Shown one piece after another: positions 33,997-44,682 of a stretch of 64,000 bases of DNA; within the stretch, counting starts at the first letter, position 1, and every line of letters starts with the position of its first letter. Source of the stretch: Cladophialophora immunda (Eukaryota; Ascomycota; Eurotiomycetes; Chaetothyriales; Herpotrichiellaceae); assembly GCF_000835495.1 (NCBI RefSeq), contig NW_015622545.1, forward strand, positions 3,798,777 through 3,862,776. The letters run 5' to 3'. The notes beneath the pieces were generated by a model. That model saw only the letters and a program-made list of their open reading frames with translations, did no database searches and had not been told where the DNA came from. The translations under genes and the position numbers were made by a program.

Positions 33997-36984
33997 ATGC
34001 AGCCATTCTACACACGCTCTCTTTCCGGGCTTGCTGTTGAACCGCGGATCCTACCTCTGCAGCGACTACCAACACAGATCCTTCGACGGTCCTTCCAAAC
34101 GCAATCTACGGACCTCCCCTACGTCAAGAACAACAGTGCCTTTCGTCCAGGCCACAAACAGCTTGCTGTGCGACCTCCAACTCTACAAACGAGGCCCTTT
34201 TCTCTTTCATCTTCGAGGCTCGGAGCTCCAAGACATCGTTCTTTGAAGCCGTTGCCTCCTCAGACTTCTGCGATTCCAACTCCCTTGCGGCCTTCAGCTT
34301 CTCCTGCAGCTAACATGTGTCGCTTCATGTCCGACTCGCCTGGTGCCGCAACCACTCAAGGCCGAATCGTGCTCCCCACAAATGTCGTCCCGAAACACTA
34401 CGACGTGACCCTCGAGGTCGACTTTGAGAAGTTCGTCTTTCAGGGAACCATCGTCATTGACCTCGACATCGCAAAGGATAGCACCTCTATTTCCTTGAAT
34501 ACCGTGGAGCTCGAAATCCATTCCACAACCGTCCACGCAGACGGCGTCCTAATTACGTCCTCTCCGAAGCTCTCGTACGATGCGGACACACAAACAACAA
34601 CCATTGACCTTGGCGAAGGCAAGTCGCTGTCCAAGGGCCAGAAGGTGCAATTGAAACATACGTATACGGGTCAATTGAATGACAAAATGGCCGGATTCTA
34701 CAGGTCCAAGAGGAGAGACGGGCAGTATTTGGCAGTCACCCAGTTTGAGGCCACTGACGCCAGGCGAGCGATGCCTTGCTTTGATGAACCTGCACTCAAG
34801 GCTGAGTTTACGGTCACGTTAATTGCCGATGAGGGTATGACGTGTTTGTCGAATATGGATGTGGCTTCGACCGAGACTGTGCATTCGGACATCATCGGTG
34901 GGAAGAGGAAGGCCGTCAAATTCAATCGATCACCCAAAATGTCAACTTATTTGTTGGCGTTCATCGTTGGAGAGTTGAAGTCGATCTCTACGGACAAATT
35001 CAGGTTACCCATCAAGGTGTGGATGACCCCCGAGCAGAATGAAGAAGACGGACGATTTGCCCTCGGTGTTGCAGCCAAGACTCTGGCATTCTACGAGAAG
35101 GCGTTCCAAGCTCCCTACCCTTTGCCTAAGATGGACATGGTGGCAATCCCTGATTTTGCCGCTGGTGCAATGGAGAACTGGGGTCTGGTCACTTACCGAG
35201 TGGTGGATCTGCTCTTCGATGAGAAGTCGGCGGGTGCTGCGACCAAAGAGAGAGTGGCAGAGGTTGTGCAGCATGAACTGGCACACCAATGGTTCGGAAA
35301 TCTGGTGACAATGGACTTCTGGGACGGCTTGTGGCTCAATGAAGGGTTTGCAACTTGGATGAGCTGGTACAGCTGTAATGAGTTCTACCCCGAGTGGCGG
35401 GTGTGGGAGACCTTTGTGATCGACACCTTGCAATCAGCCTTGGGATTGGATGGGCTCCGAAGTTCTCATCCGATCGAAGTACCTGTGCATCGTGCAGAGG
35501 ACATCAATCAGATCTTTGACGCCATTTCCTACTCGAAGGGATCGGCTGTCCTGAGGATGATTTCGAAGTATCTCGGCGAAGACGCCTTCATTGACGGCGT
35601 GAGGAGATACATCAAGAAACATGCCTGGGGGAATACACAAACAGGCGATCTCTGGAACGCACTGGGTGAAGCGAGTGGTAAGGACGTTGCCCATGTAATG
35701 GATATCTGGACGAAGAACATTGGGTACCCGGTCGTAACAGTGACGGAAAACGAGAAGGACTCTACCATCACAGTTAAGCAGAACAGATTTTTGCGCACAG
35801 GTGACGTTAAACCGGAGGAGGATAAGGTCCTCTACCCGGTCATCCTCGGGTTAAAGACGAAGGACGGAGTGGATGAAAGCCTAATGCTCACTGAGCGGGA
35901 ACAGACGTTCAACATCAAGGGAGGACTGGACTTCTACAAATTGAATGCAGACCATTCGGCCCTCTACAGGACGAGCTACACGCCACAGAGACTCGCGAAG
36001 CTTGGTGAAGCAGCGAAGAAGGGCCTGCTTTCGGTTGAAGATCGAGCCGGTATGATCGCTGATGCTGGTGCCCTTGCTGCTAGTGGATACGGCAAGACAT
36101 CAGGTATTTTGAGCCTTCTGCAATCGTTCAACACCGAGACACAGTTTGTGGTGTGGAACGAGATTCTCAGTCGGATCAACGCCGTCAGGAATACCTGGAT
36201 CTTTGAGGATGAGCCGATTAAGGATGCACTCAAGGCCTTCCAGCTGAATCTGACATCTGCAAAGGCCCACGAGCTAGGATGGGAGTTTTCTGAAAATGAA
36301 GACCACATCTTAAGCCAGTTCAAGAGCCTGATGTTTGGCTCTGCTGGCCTTGCAGGGGATGCGAAGATCCAAGCTGCCGCAAAGGAGATGTTTGGGAAGT
36401 TCATGAAGGGTGACTATTCTGCGATTCATCCCAACCTCCGGTCATCGGTATTTGCGATGGCATTAAGAGACGGAGGAGAGAAGGAATGGGATGCGCTGGT
36501 GGCAAGGTATCACTCTGCGCCGACCTCGGACGAGAAGAATACTTGTCTGCGGACTCTTGGGCGAGCAAAAGATCCAGAACTGATCAAGAAGACGCTCGAG
36601 TTTGCATTGAGCGGACAGGTCAAGATGCAAGACATCTACATGCCTATCGGCGGCCTGGGAACTACTTCGGAAGGCATCGAGAAAAGATGGGAGTGGATGT
36701 GCGCCAACTGGGATGAGCTCGTGGAGAAGCTACCTCCCAGCATGACCATGTTGAGCAGTGTCGTTAGCATCTGTGCTGCGGGCTTCACGTCTGATGCACA
36801 GTTGAAGAAGGTTCAAGATTTCTTCGAAGGCAAGGACAAGAAGGGATTCGATCGCAGCTTGCAGCAGAGCATGGACAGTATCCAGGCGAAGGCGAACTGG
36901 CTGAAGAGGGACGGCGAGGATGTGCAGAAGTGGCTGAAAAGCAGTGGGTATCTGAAAGAAGGGGTGGTGAGCGGGAAGCTGTAG
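33997..36984 (+). CDS. M1-family zinc aminopeptidase (AAP1/APE2-type)
   Basis: A single exon of 995 aa. It should remove N-terminal amino acids from peptides. Key motifs are the exopeptidase motif GAMEN at residues 390-394 and the zinc motif HELAH at 426-430 with the third ligand Glu449 in LNEG. The catalytic Tyr is probably in the SYSKGS block. The four-domain M1 layout and the ERAP1-like helical C-terminus fit the length. The first 106 residues extend beyond the family core. They are rich in Arg, Ser and Pro with few acids, resembling a mitochondrial presequence. The core starts with MCRFMSDSP at Met107 and Met111, so a shorter cytosolic form from 34315 or 34327 is plausible. This matches yeast, where M1 enzymes occur in several compartments. 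No lesions are visible. Confidence 0.93.
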   Translation: MQPFYTRSLSGLAVEPRILPLQRLPTQILRRSFQTQSTDLPYVKNNSAFRPGHKQLAVRPPTLQTRPFSLSSSRLGAPRHRSLKPLPPQTSAIPTPLRPSASPAANMCRFMSDSPGAATTQGRIVLPTNVVPKHYDVTLEVDFEKFVFQGTIVIDLDIAKDSTSISLNTVELEIHSTTVHADGVLITSSPKLSYDADTQTTTIDLGEGKSLSKGQKVQLKHTYTGQLNDKMAGFYRSKRRDGQYLAVTQFEATDARRAMPCFDEPALKAEFTVTLIADEGMTCLSNMDVASTETVHSDIIGGKRKAVKFNRSPKMSTYLLAFIVGELKSISTDKFRLPIKVWMTPEQNEEDGRFALGVAAKTLAFYEKAFQAPYPLPKMDMVAIPDFAAGAMENWGLVTYRVVDLLFDEKSAGAATKERVAEVVQHELAHQWFGNLVTMDFWDGLWLNEGFATWMSWYSCNEFYPEWRVWETFVIDTLQSALGLDGLRSSHPIEVPVHRAEDINQIFDAISYSKGSAVLRMISKYLGEDAFIDGVRRYIKKHAWGNTQTGDLWNALGEASGKDVAHVMDIWTKNIGYPVVTVTENEKDSTITVKQNRFLRTGDVKPEEDKVLYPVILGLKTKDGVDESLMLTEREQTFNIKGGLDFYKLNADHSALYRTSYTPQRLAKLGEAAKKGLLSVEDRAGMIADAGALAASGYGKTSGILSLLQSFNTETQFVVWNEILSRINAVRNTWIFEDEPIKDALKAFQLNLTSAKAHELGWEFSENEDHILSQFKSLMFGSAGLAGDAKIQAAAKEMFGKFMKGDYSAIHPNLRSSVFAMALRDGGEKEWDALVARYHSAPTSDEKNTCLRTLGRAKDPELIKKTLEFALSGQVKMQDIYMPIGGLGTTSEGIEKRWEWMCANWDELVEKLPPSMTMLSSVVSICAAGFTSDAQLKKVQDFFEGKDKKGFDRSLQQSMDSIQAKANWLKRDGEDVQKWLKSSGYLKEGVVSGKL

Positions 36985-37520
36985 CTGCGACCGGAAGGAG
37001 AATGGTTGTGTGCTGATTCTCTCGCTGAGGGCGGCTGTATTAGTAGTAGATGATACACATACGCATAGATTGCTTACGGCTAGAGAGGTAGCTAGGCGAA
37101 ACAGCTCTCGTGACCAAGTACTGGAGACCGTACAAATACGTCCTCGTTGGAGTGGACAGGCTCAGCCTCGGCGAAGAATGGACTGACGAGGCTGAGGCGG
37201 TGAGGGGAAAATGCACGGCAAGTGGTGCCACCGACTGCAGTGGCTCGATTCGGATGGATTTATCCAGGAAGCCAGCCTCCACCAATCACAATGACTGCGT
37301 ACCTGGCACGGCCAATTGTCCAAATTAATTTTCTGGTCGCCATCTGCTAAATACTCGGCTGCGCTGCCATACGGTCTCGACACTCTCAACACTCTCCTTA
37401 TCGCGTCACGACAACCACATTCGTTCCCGCGCTCTGTCGTTCCGCCTCAGTCTTCCGACAACCTCACCACTCTACGCCTCTCTCCCAAGGCTCTGTCACT
37501 CTGCGCAACTGAGAACAACA
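36985..37520. promoter_or_regulatory. CYP51 upstream region with a perfect inverted repeat
   Basis: CTCAGCCTCG at 37161-37170 and CGAGGCTGAG at 37187-37196 form a perfect 10-bp inverted repeat with a 16-base spacer, about 325 bp before the CYP51 start. It could be a dimeric factor site or a hairpin. The remainder shows a C/T-rich leader from about 37380. No gene is present. Confidence 0.4.
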
Positions 37521-39181
37521 ATGGGTCTGCTCGCGGCCCTCTCACAGTCGGCCGAGCGCCTCCTTGGTTCTCTACCGACCTGGCAACTCGGCCTCCTCGG
37601 CTTTACCGCCTTCCTTGTGCTCTCCGTGACATGGAATGTTGCGAGACAACTGTTTTTTAAAGATAAGAATGCGCCGCCGGAAGTGTGGAGTTGGTTTCCC
37701 GTGATCGGAAACACGTACGTTCTGCTCAAGAAGGAGGCTATTTTCGATTGACTGACGGTGGATCGACCTTTAGGATATGGTACGGCATGGACCCTTTCGA
37801 CTTCTTCTTCACATGCAAAGCGAAATACGGCGACGTCTTCACCTTCATCCTGCTCGGGCGACGAGTCACCGTCTGTTTGGGAACCAAGGGCAACGAATTC
37901 ATTTTGAATGGCAAACTGAAGGACGTGAATGCTGAGGAGATATACACCGGATTGACTACACCGGTGTTTGGAGAGGGCGTGGTGTACGACTGCCCCAACT
38001 CAAAATTGATGGAACAAAAGAAATTTGTGAAATTCGGCCTCACAATGGAGGCATTTCAATCCTACGTCGACTTGATCGCGAGTGAGACCAAGTCATTCGT
38101 GGAGAAGGGCAACCCCTTCCGGTCTCATTCTGGGAAAATCGACGTTGCTCCCGCAATGGCTGAATTGACAATCTACACGGCGTCACGATCGCTCCAGGGC
38201 CCTGAAGTGCGGGCCAAATTCGACTCGACTTTCGCCGACCTGTACCATGACTTGGATATGGGGTTTTCGCCCATCAACTTCATGCTCTCGTGGGCACCTC
38301 TCCCGCATAATCGCAAGCGAGATATTGCACAGAGAAAGATGGCCGACACGTACATGGAGATTATCAAGCAACGACGAGCTGCTGGTGGCAAACGAGAGAA
38401 GGGAGATCAAGACATGATTTGGAATTTGATGGGCTGCGTCTACAAGGACGGCACACCTGTTCCGGACAGAGAAGTGGCGCATATGATGATTGCGCTTTTG
38501 ATGGCGGGCCAGCACTCATCTTCCTCGACTTCGGCCTGGATTCTATTGAGACTGGCGACGAGACCAGATATCCAAGAGGAGTTGTTGGAGGAGCAGAAAC
38601 GCGTACTGGGGGAGGACCTACCAACCTTGACGTACGACAACCTCCAGAAACTCAGCCTCAATGCCAAAGTTGTCAAGGAGACGCTGAGATTACATGCTCC
38701 AATCCACAGCATTCTTCGCAAGGTCAAGTCACCGATGACGATCGTGGCAGATACGCCGACCTCGACAAAGACTTATCGGATACCCACCACCCATACCCTC
38801 CTCTCCGCGCCCGGTGTGACCTCGCGAGAATCCGAGTTCTTCCCTGAACCCATGAAATGGGAACCACATCGCTGGGACGAAGGCCATCCCCTTGCGTACA
38901 CACGAATGGGCCTGGACAAAGAAGAATTCGAAGACTATGGATACGGCATGGTCAGTAAGGGAGCTTCTTCACCTTATCTTCCGTTTGGCGCGGGCCGACA
39001 TAGGTGTATTGGCGAGCAATTCGCCTATGTACAGCTAGGGGCCGTGCTCGCGACGATGGTGAGGTTGGTGAAATTTCAGCAGATTGAGGGCACGGAGTTA
39101 GTGCCCACAGACTACTCGAGTTTGTTTTCGAGGCCAATGGCGCCGGCTGTGGTGGAATTTGAGAAGAGGGAGAAGGCATGA
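37521..39181 (+). CDS. CYP51: Sterol 14-alpha-demethylase, cytochrome P450 51
   Basis: Exons 37521..37714 and 37774..39181 give 533 aa. The enzyme removes the 14-alpha-methyl group of lanosterol or eburicol in ergosterol synthesis at the ER and is the azole target. An N-terminal hydrophobic anchor lies at about residues 20-42. The splice joins [16 protein letters not shown], the family's conserved start. The substrate-recognition block has [23 protein letters not shown] and [16 protein letters not shown], with Tyr136 at the position equivalent to Candida Tyr132. The I-helix block is [26 protein letters not shown] holds the ExxR, and the haem loop [11 protein letters not shown] has Cys476. Filamentous fungi often carry two or three paralogues; which one this is cannot be judged from the window. 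It lies 540 bp before the P450 that begins the catabolic cluster. Confidence 0.95.
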
Positions 39182-39724
39182 GAGAGGAGTTGGACGACGA
39201 CCTTGCAGTTGATGATACTCTCAGGGCGAAAGGATTGTACATACAAGAATAGACCGCTGGAAAACCAAAGGGAACTCGGCCTACAACGGGCACAGTCAGG
39301 TCAGGGCTGCCATAGAAGCCAGGTAATAAGGCGTTGAGCATAGCCTGACACGTGGATAGAAGTCAACCGACATAGATGCCTCGGTGGCCACCACGACGCT
39401 GTTGAGGATCTCCTAACATAATTCTATATTGTGGCGTCTTGGCTCTCCGCTCCGCGCCACAGTTCGGTGTTGGGTTGTGGCGCCGAGCCTGGATCCGAGC
39501 CAATCAAAATGGACACATTCTCGGACCTCGCCCGAGTCACTCGGCGCAGTGAAGAATGGTAGAGGCCGACCATGGCGGCATGACTGGGCTGGTGCCGAGC
39601 TACATGTGGTACGGCCTCCCTGGCGCTTGGGGGAATTCCAGGGTTCGAGAGAACCCCGCTGAATATCACAGTGGGCATTTGAATCTGCTACACTTGACTT
39701 TTCGCAGAGCCGACCACTGCCATT
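39182..39724. other. Intergenic; no gene seen
   Basis: The stretch between CYP51 and the cluster P450, both on the plus strand. It marks the boundary between the housekeeping block and the catabolic cluster. Only short frames occur. Confidence 0.4.
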
Positions 39725-41764
39725 ATGCTATCCACGATTTCGCAACAACCTATTCTGCTCCTGCTGCCACCCTTGGTGATTTTGGCAGCCTGCCTGCTGA
39801 AGCTAGTCTCCTTGACATCGCGGTGGAAGGGCGCGCCGCCTGGTAAGTGGCATGAGGAGAATGTTGTTTGTCTGGGCGGCTTGGAATTTGCTCACGATGC
39901 TTTGGAGGCCCGCCCACGAGACCGTTCATTGGAAATCTTCATCAAATTCCTAAAAGGGATCTCCATCTGCAGTATCAGCGATGGGGTGAACAGTGTGGGT
40001 AGACGCCTAGACAGAATCGGCCGTTTACTCACTCGTTGACGTATCCAAGACGGCCCGATCTTCTCGTTGAAACTGGGTTCCCAGAGCGTTGTGGTCCTCA
40101 CAAGTGGCGAACTCATCAAAAGAATCGTCGACAAGCGGAGTGGCAACTACGCCGATCGGCCCAAACTCTACATGCAAGACATCTGGGAGGGCTCGAGAAT
40201 CATCATGAGAGGATACGATTCCTTGTGGAAGGTCGAACGCAAGCTGTACCATCAATTTCTGAACATCAACAAGGCAGCGCGTTATGTCCCATACCAAGAC
40301 CTGGAAACAAAGCAAATGCTGGTCGACTTACTGTCGGAGCCCCTGGACTTTGAAAATCTTATCTCGCGTACGACATTGAGCATTGCGACGAGCATGGTGT
40401 ATGGATTTCGCGTGCTCGATCCACGGAGCGAGGTTATGCAGGAGTTATTCACCAACACCCATGGCTTCTTCGTGATGGTGAACAGGAGCAAGCTTTTGGA
40501 CTGGTATCCCCAGCTGAGACCCTTCGTGCAAGTCTTGCCCACATGGTTGTACCCGATGGCGAGAAGAGCTAAGCAGGTCTTCTACCGTGAGAGGGCCCAG
40601 TTCCGGCAGTTGTACGAGGCCGCAAAGCGTGCCGCCCAACTCGACAACTCTCTTCCCAGTAAGTCCAGCACCGAAGTTCCGAATATCATTCGTGGCCATC
40701 GCGCTGAGGCTCCCCTACAGGCTTTTCGGCCGACATCAGCCAGGCGAAAGAGTCCTGGAAAGGCACCGAGAACGGAGCTCTTCTCACGGACCATGCGGCT
40801 TCGTATATTTCGGGAATCGCGATGGAAGGCGGGGCAGACACCACAAGTAATACCCTTGCCGGCTTGATAAAGGTAAAGATTTTGTTGCATCCGAAACCGC
40901 CTGGAACCACTAGTTGACAAGGTACAAGGCCATGATGCTCTTCCCCTCCGTCCAAGAAGCTGCTCAGCACGAGTTGGATACTGTTGTTGGCCCTGACAGG
41001 CTGCCAACTATGGAAGATTTCGAATCTCTCCCTTACATTCGCCAAGTCACGAAAGAAACATTAAGATGTATGATGAGTGTCTACCGGCTTCATTGAGTAC
41101 CCTTCTGTGACATTATGCGTTTCCTTTCTCCGCTGTTGTTGTACAATGCTCACCATAGGTACCTTACCCAGGGCTTCCGACTGCGATCAGCGGTGCTATT
41201 CCCCACGCAGCCCTCGAGAATGACGAAGTGGATGGCTATAAGATCCCAGCCGGCTCGACGGTCGTGTTGGCAGTGTGGTCTGCAAACAACGATCCCAGCC
41301 TGTTCCCGAACCCTCGCGAGTTCGACCCCACCAGGCACAGGGGAGACGTGTCTTTTCATGAGTCTGCCTCTGCACCCGACTATAGAGACCGTGACAACTG
41401 GACCTTCGGCGCAGGAAGGCGAATCTGTCCCGGTATCCATGTCGCAGAAAAGACATTGTTCTTGGCCACGGCTCGTCTGCTATGGGCGTTCAAAATCTCA
41501 AAGGCCACCGACGACCACGGCCGAGAAATCGAGGTTGACAGGGACGAGGTCACCCAGTCTATAGCCGCTCGTCCGGTGCCATTCCCGTACGTATATTCAC
41601 ATTTGACTCGTTGCACGCATTTACTGAGATTCTGATCGGATTGGTGTAGATGTCTCCTGACCCCTCGGAGCGACAAGTGCGCGGACATTGCTCGAGCCGA
41701 ATGGGAAGAGTCGAAAAAGCTGCTGAATGAAGATGGGAACTACAAGCAGAGTGTACTTGACTGA
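39725..41764 (+). CDS. Cytochrome P450 monooxygenase, OrdA-like
   Basis: Seven exons join in frame: 39725..39842, 39908..39985, 40050..40658, 40721..40872, 40929..41067, 41172..41586 and 41650..41764, giving 541 aa. An N-terminal membrane anchor of Leu and Ile lies at about residues 9-30, followed by the proline-rich hinge APPGPPTRPFIGNLHQIP. The I-helix oxygen-binding motif is GGADTT, the K-helix is ETLRW with ExxR, and the haem loop FGAGRRICPG has Cys451 as iron ligand. The sequence style (LKLGSQSVVVLTS, YADRPKLYMQDIWEGSRI, ALENDEVDGYKIPAGS) resembles fungal P450s like O-methylsterigmatocystin oxidoreductase, but that name says nothing firm about substrate. Its 3' end faces SDR1. In the cluster it would supply a first hydroxylation. 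Confidence 0.88.
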
Positions 41765-42121
41765 AACATGTGATGAGAAAGGACCTGGTTCAATAAATGT
41801 CATCTATGGTACCTATGCTTACCGAGATAGCGTGTGTCAGGGCATGCTGTCCATGCAAAATGGACAAAGTAGATACCACGCCATATCATTACTTCCCATC
41901 AAAGTCCGGGCGAATGGCGTAGCTATAAAGCTATTCCAATAACGTGCCAAAACAATAGATGTCGCGACAGCTAATCGCCCTACGATTCTAGCCCAGTTTT
42001 AGGGCACCCCTGTAGCTGGCTTGATGTATATCAACTTGACTTCAGCGTCCTCGGGAACGGCGACCTGTATGGTAATGGCTACTGCTACACTCAAAGGGAA
42101 CAAAACTCCTCGCTGATCGAC
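41765..42121. other. Intergenic between convergent genes; no gene seen
   Basis: About 360 bases between the 3' ends of the P450 and SDR1. Likely holds both transcription ends. No terminator structure was recognised. Confidence 0.4.
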
Positions 42122-43108
42122 CTATATCACATCTCTTCTCAGAGCCAGCCCTCCGTCACAGGGTATAACCGCGCCGTGAATGAAGCTCGCCATCTCACTG
42201 CACAGGAACATCAGGAGCCAGGCCACGTCCGCCGGCATCCCCAAGCGACGGACCGGCGTGATCGCGGCCAGCCGGGGAGGCGCGTCGGGCGGGCTCGTGA
42301 GCCGGAACAGCTCCGTGTCGATCATGCCGGGGCACACGACGTTGATGCGGACCCCCTGCGGGCCGTAGTCCTGCGCGTCGGCTTTGGCGAAGCCGATGAT
42401 CGAGTGCTTCGACGCGCAGTACGCCGACATGCCGCTGGACGCGTTCAGGCCCGCGAGGGACGAGACGGAGACGATGCTGCCCCGCGTGCCGCTGCCTTCC
42501 AGGGGTGCCTGCTTGGTCATCTGGCGGATCTCGGCTTGGTGGCAGAGCCATGTCTTGGAGAAGGGGGGAGAATGAGTTAGAGAAGGAGTTGGAAGAGGAC
42601 GAGAAAGTACGACCGATCGTGGCGAGGATTGTATCTGGTAGATATAGATCCTCCGGGAAGGAAATGGAAACACAAACTCACCCCGTATTCGTTGATGTGG
42701 ACGACCCTGTCATAGGTCTCCACGTCGAGTTCCGCGATGCCTTTCCTCTGAGGCACCACGCCCGCGATATTCAGCGCGTAGTCCACCCTGCCAAACAGCG
42801 AGACACAGGAATCGACCATCTTCCTCACGGAGGCTTCGTCGGCAATGTCGGTGCGCTGGATTTCCACTCTGGCATCCGGGTTAGCCTGCTGAATCTGCCT
42901 CTTGGTCTCTTCGAGACCCTTGAGGTCAATATCCGCCAGGAAAAGAGACCGGCATCCCCCTTGAGCAATGGTCACGGCGCTCCCTCTGCCGATGCCTGAG
43001 AGGTATAGACTTAGCAGGCTTTAGAGTCTCTCTGGGCGTTCTCATGCGAAGCAACGTACCTGAGGCTGCACCGGTGATCAGGCAAACTCCGGGCAGAGTG
43101 AGTGACAT
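42122..43108 (-). CDS. Short-chain dehydrogenase/reductase (SDR1)
   Basis: Minus-strand exons 43108..43060, 42995..42682 and 42553..42122 give 264 aa, a normal length for a classical SDR. Residues 10-20 hold the nucleotide motif TGAASGIG, split by the first intron. LADIDLKGLEE ends the second strand, with Asp suggesting NAD(H). NIAGVV stands for the NNAG motif. The active site is SIVSVSSLAGL with Ser, then YCASK with Tyr and Lys in the normal YxxxK. INVVCPGMIDT and a C-terminal DGGL close the fold. So this enzyme looks competent. It is divergent with SDR2, the starts being 370 bp apart, so co-regulation is likely. It probably oxidises a hydroxyl formed by the P450, but the substrate is unknown. 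Confidence 0.88.
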
Positions 43109-43478
43109 TTTGACCCTTGTTCGCCGTCAGGTGCGGAGTTAGATAGTAGAAGCCTGTCTTTTCTTCGACGTCTCTGGCAAGTTCTCCTTTTGCACTTTCG
43201 CCTCGTCGAAGTTCTCCACGATCGCAATTAGAGGCGATCCCAATCGGAAAAAGGAAAGACACCGGGCAAACCTCCAATCGTGGCGGCCCCGAGCCCGGCC
43301 TGAGCCCGCCTCCTTGATTCGCAGCCGAGAACCCGACACCGAGGCCGTGCGACTTCCACACATATACGCGCCACAGGGTTCAGAGTCGACGACAACACCC
43401 CAAGAAGCCAGGATGAGCCTCGAGATCCCTGACCATTGAACGATATACCCTGTCCATCCACCTCGTCTCTTCTCCTTG
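43109..43478. promoter_or_regulatory. Shared divergent promoter of SDR1 and SDR2
   Basis: These 370 bases separate the two ATG codons, which point away from each other. GC-rich with a CGGAG near 43132. A binding site for the cluster's Zn2Cys6 regulator would be expected here, but none can be proved from sequence alone. Confidence 0.4.
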
Positions 43479-44414
43479 ATGTTACCGTTCTCGGGCGTTG
43501 CGGTGGTGATTGGGGCTGGTTCAGGTACTGTGGCTTTCTGGACAACACCATCAAGCGAAAGATCAACGAGCCGGTGCTGACAAGTGCAGGGGACGGTAGG
43601 GCAGTAGCTCACCTGCTCGTCAAGAGCGGCTGCACGAAGCTGGTCCTCGGAGATTTGGACGAGATTGGTCTTGCACAGGTGGTGAAGGAATGCCACGCCC
43701 TGGGACACTCTGATGTCGAAATCCTAAGCAGGAAATGCGACACGAGAGTTCCCGACGAGGTGGATGGATTGATCACATCCGCGGTCGGGAAATTTGGGAA
43801 AATCGACTACTGCGCCAACTGCGAAAGACCGGACGGGTTCGAGGGCAAGACGTTGGATGTTCCGCTGCCTACTTTCACGGCGGCCGGCGAACGCTGGCAG
43901 CGAGGGGTACGTGCCCCCCCCTCTGATCTCGATCTTACAGGATTGTTTCAATTCCTCCCAGCAGTCTAACTGGAGATCGACATGACAGGTCTGGCTGTCG
44001 ATGCGAGCCGAGGTGCGTCAATTCCTGGCTCAAAAGGAAACCCAACAACGGGGCACCGCGAGTATCGTGAATGTCTCGGCCGCGCACGGGCTGGCTAGCG
44101 ATCCGGGCTTTCCCAGCTACGGTGCTGCGGCGCACGGTATTGTGGGCATGACCAGGGCCACCGCGCTCGACTATCTGCAGGACGGGATTCGAATCAACTG
44201 CGTTTGTCCCGGGCCCTCTGCTCCGTCTACGGCAGGCGCCGAACAGGATGATAGCAGTGCTCGGCGACGTTCTCTGCCACTTTGCCCTCTTGGACGTGAT
44301 ATCACGGCAGAGGAAGTGGCCCAGGCGGTGGTCTTCCTGCTTGGGGAAGCAGCCAGTGGAATCACCGGGATCGAGTTGCCAGTGGATGGCGGCTGGAGTC
44401 TTAGACACCATTGA
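43479..44414 (+). CDS. SDR-fold protein lacking the catalytic lysine (SDR2)
   Basis: Exons 43479..43524, 43590..43906 and 43989..44414 give 262 aa. The start ATG at 43479 gives a short MLPFSGVAVVIGAGSG opening with the Rossmann glycine motif. VLGDLDEIGL follows as the second strand with Asp, and IVNVSAAHGL holds the catalytic Ser. The tyrosine motif reads YGAAAH, so the lysine of YxxxK is replaced by alanine. The usual NNAG near residue 90 is also altered (CANCERPDG). The C-terminal CVCPGP and PVDGGWSL are normal. The frame is clean and the splice sites are good, so it is not obviously a pseudogene. It may be catalytically weak, a binding or regulatory partner of SDR1, or active by another mechanism. 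Confidence 0.78.
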
Positions 44415-44682
44415 AACCCGTGAAGGAAGTTGATATACACAGGCATAGCCGAGTCTCGTTTTGGTGTTTTGGGACGTGAGTTTCTCTGGTACTTTCCAGC
44501 CATCTACGCCTTAATTATTACTATCAGGTTCATGTCCAGCAGGCGAGGAAAATCGACTTTAATCCAAGACGTAATGATAGAATTCTCTCACGCTCGAGAC
44601 GGGACTAGGACTTGATGAATGATCGAGCGGGAGCCCGTGTTGCAATACAAGAATTCGATCTTCTAAGAAACTAGATACTCGC

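Noticed and set aside
39640..39670. GGGTTCGAGAGAACCC resembling a tRNA T-arm
   Set aside because: No acceptor, D or anticodon arms can be placed around it; just a small hairpin.
42176..42580. Plus-strand frame rich in Arg opposite SDR1
   Set aside because: Antisense shadow created by the GC-rich SDR1 exon; no independent evidence.
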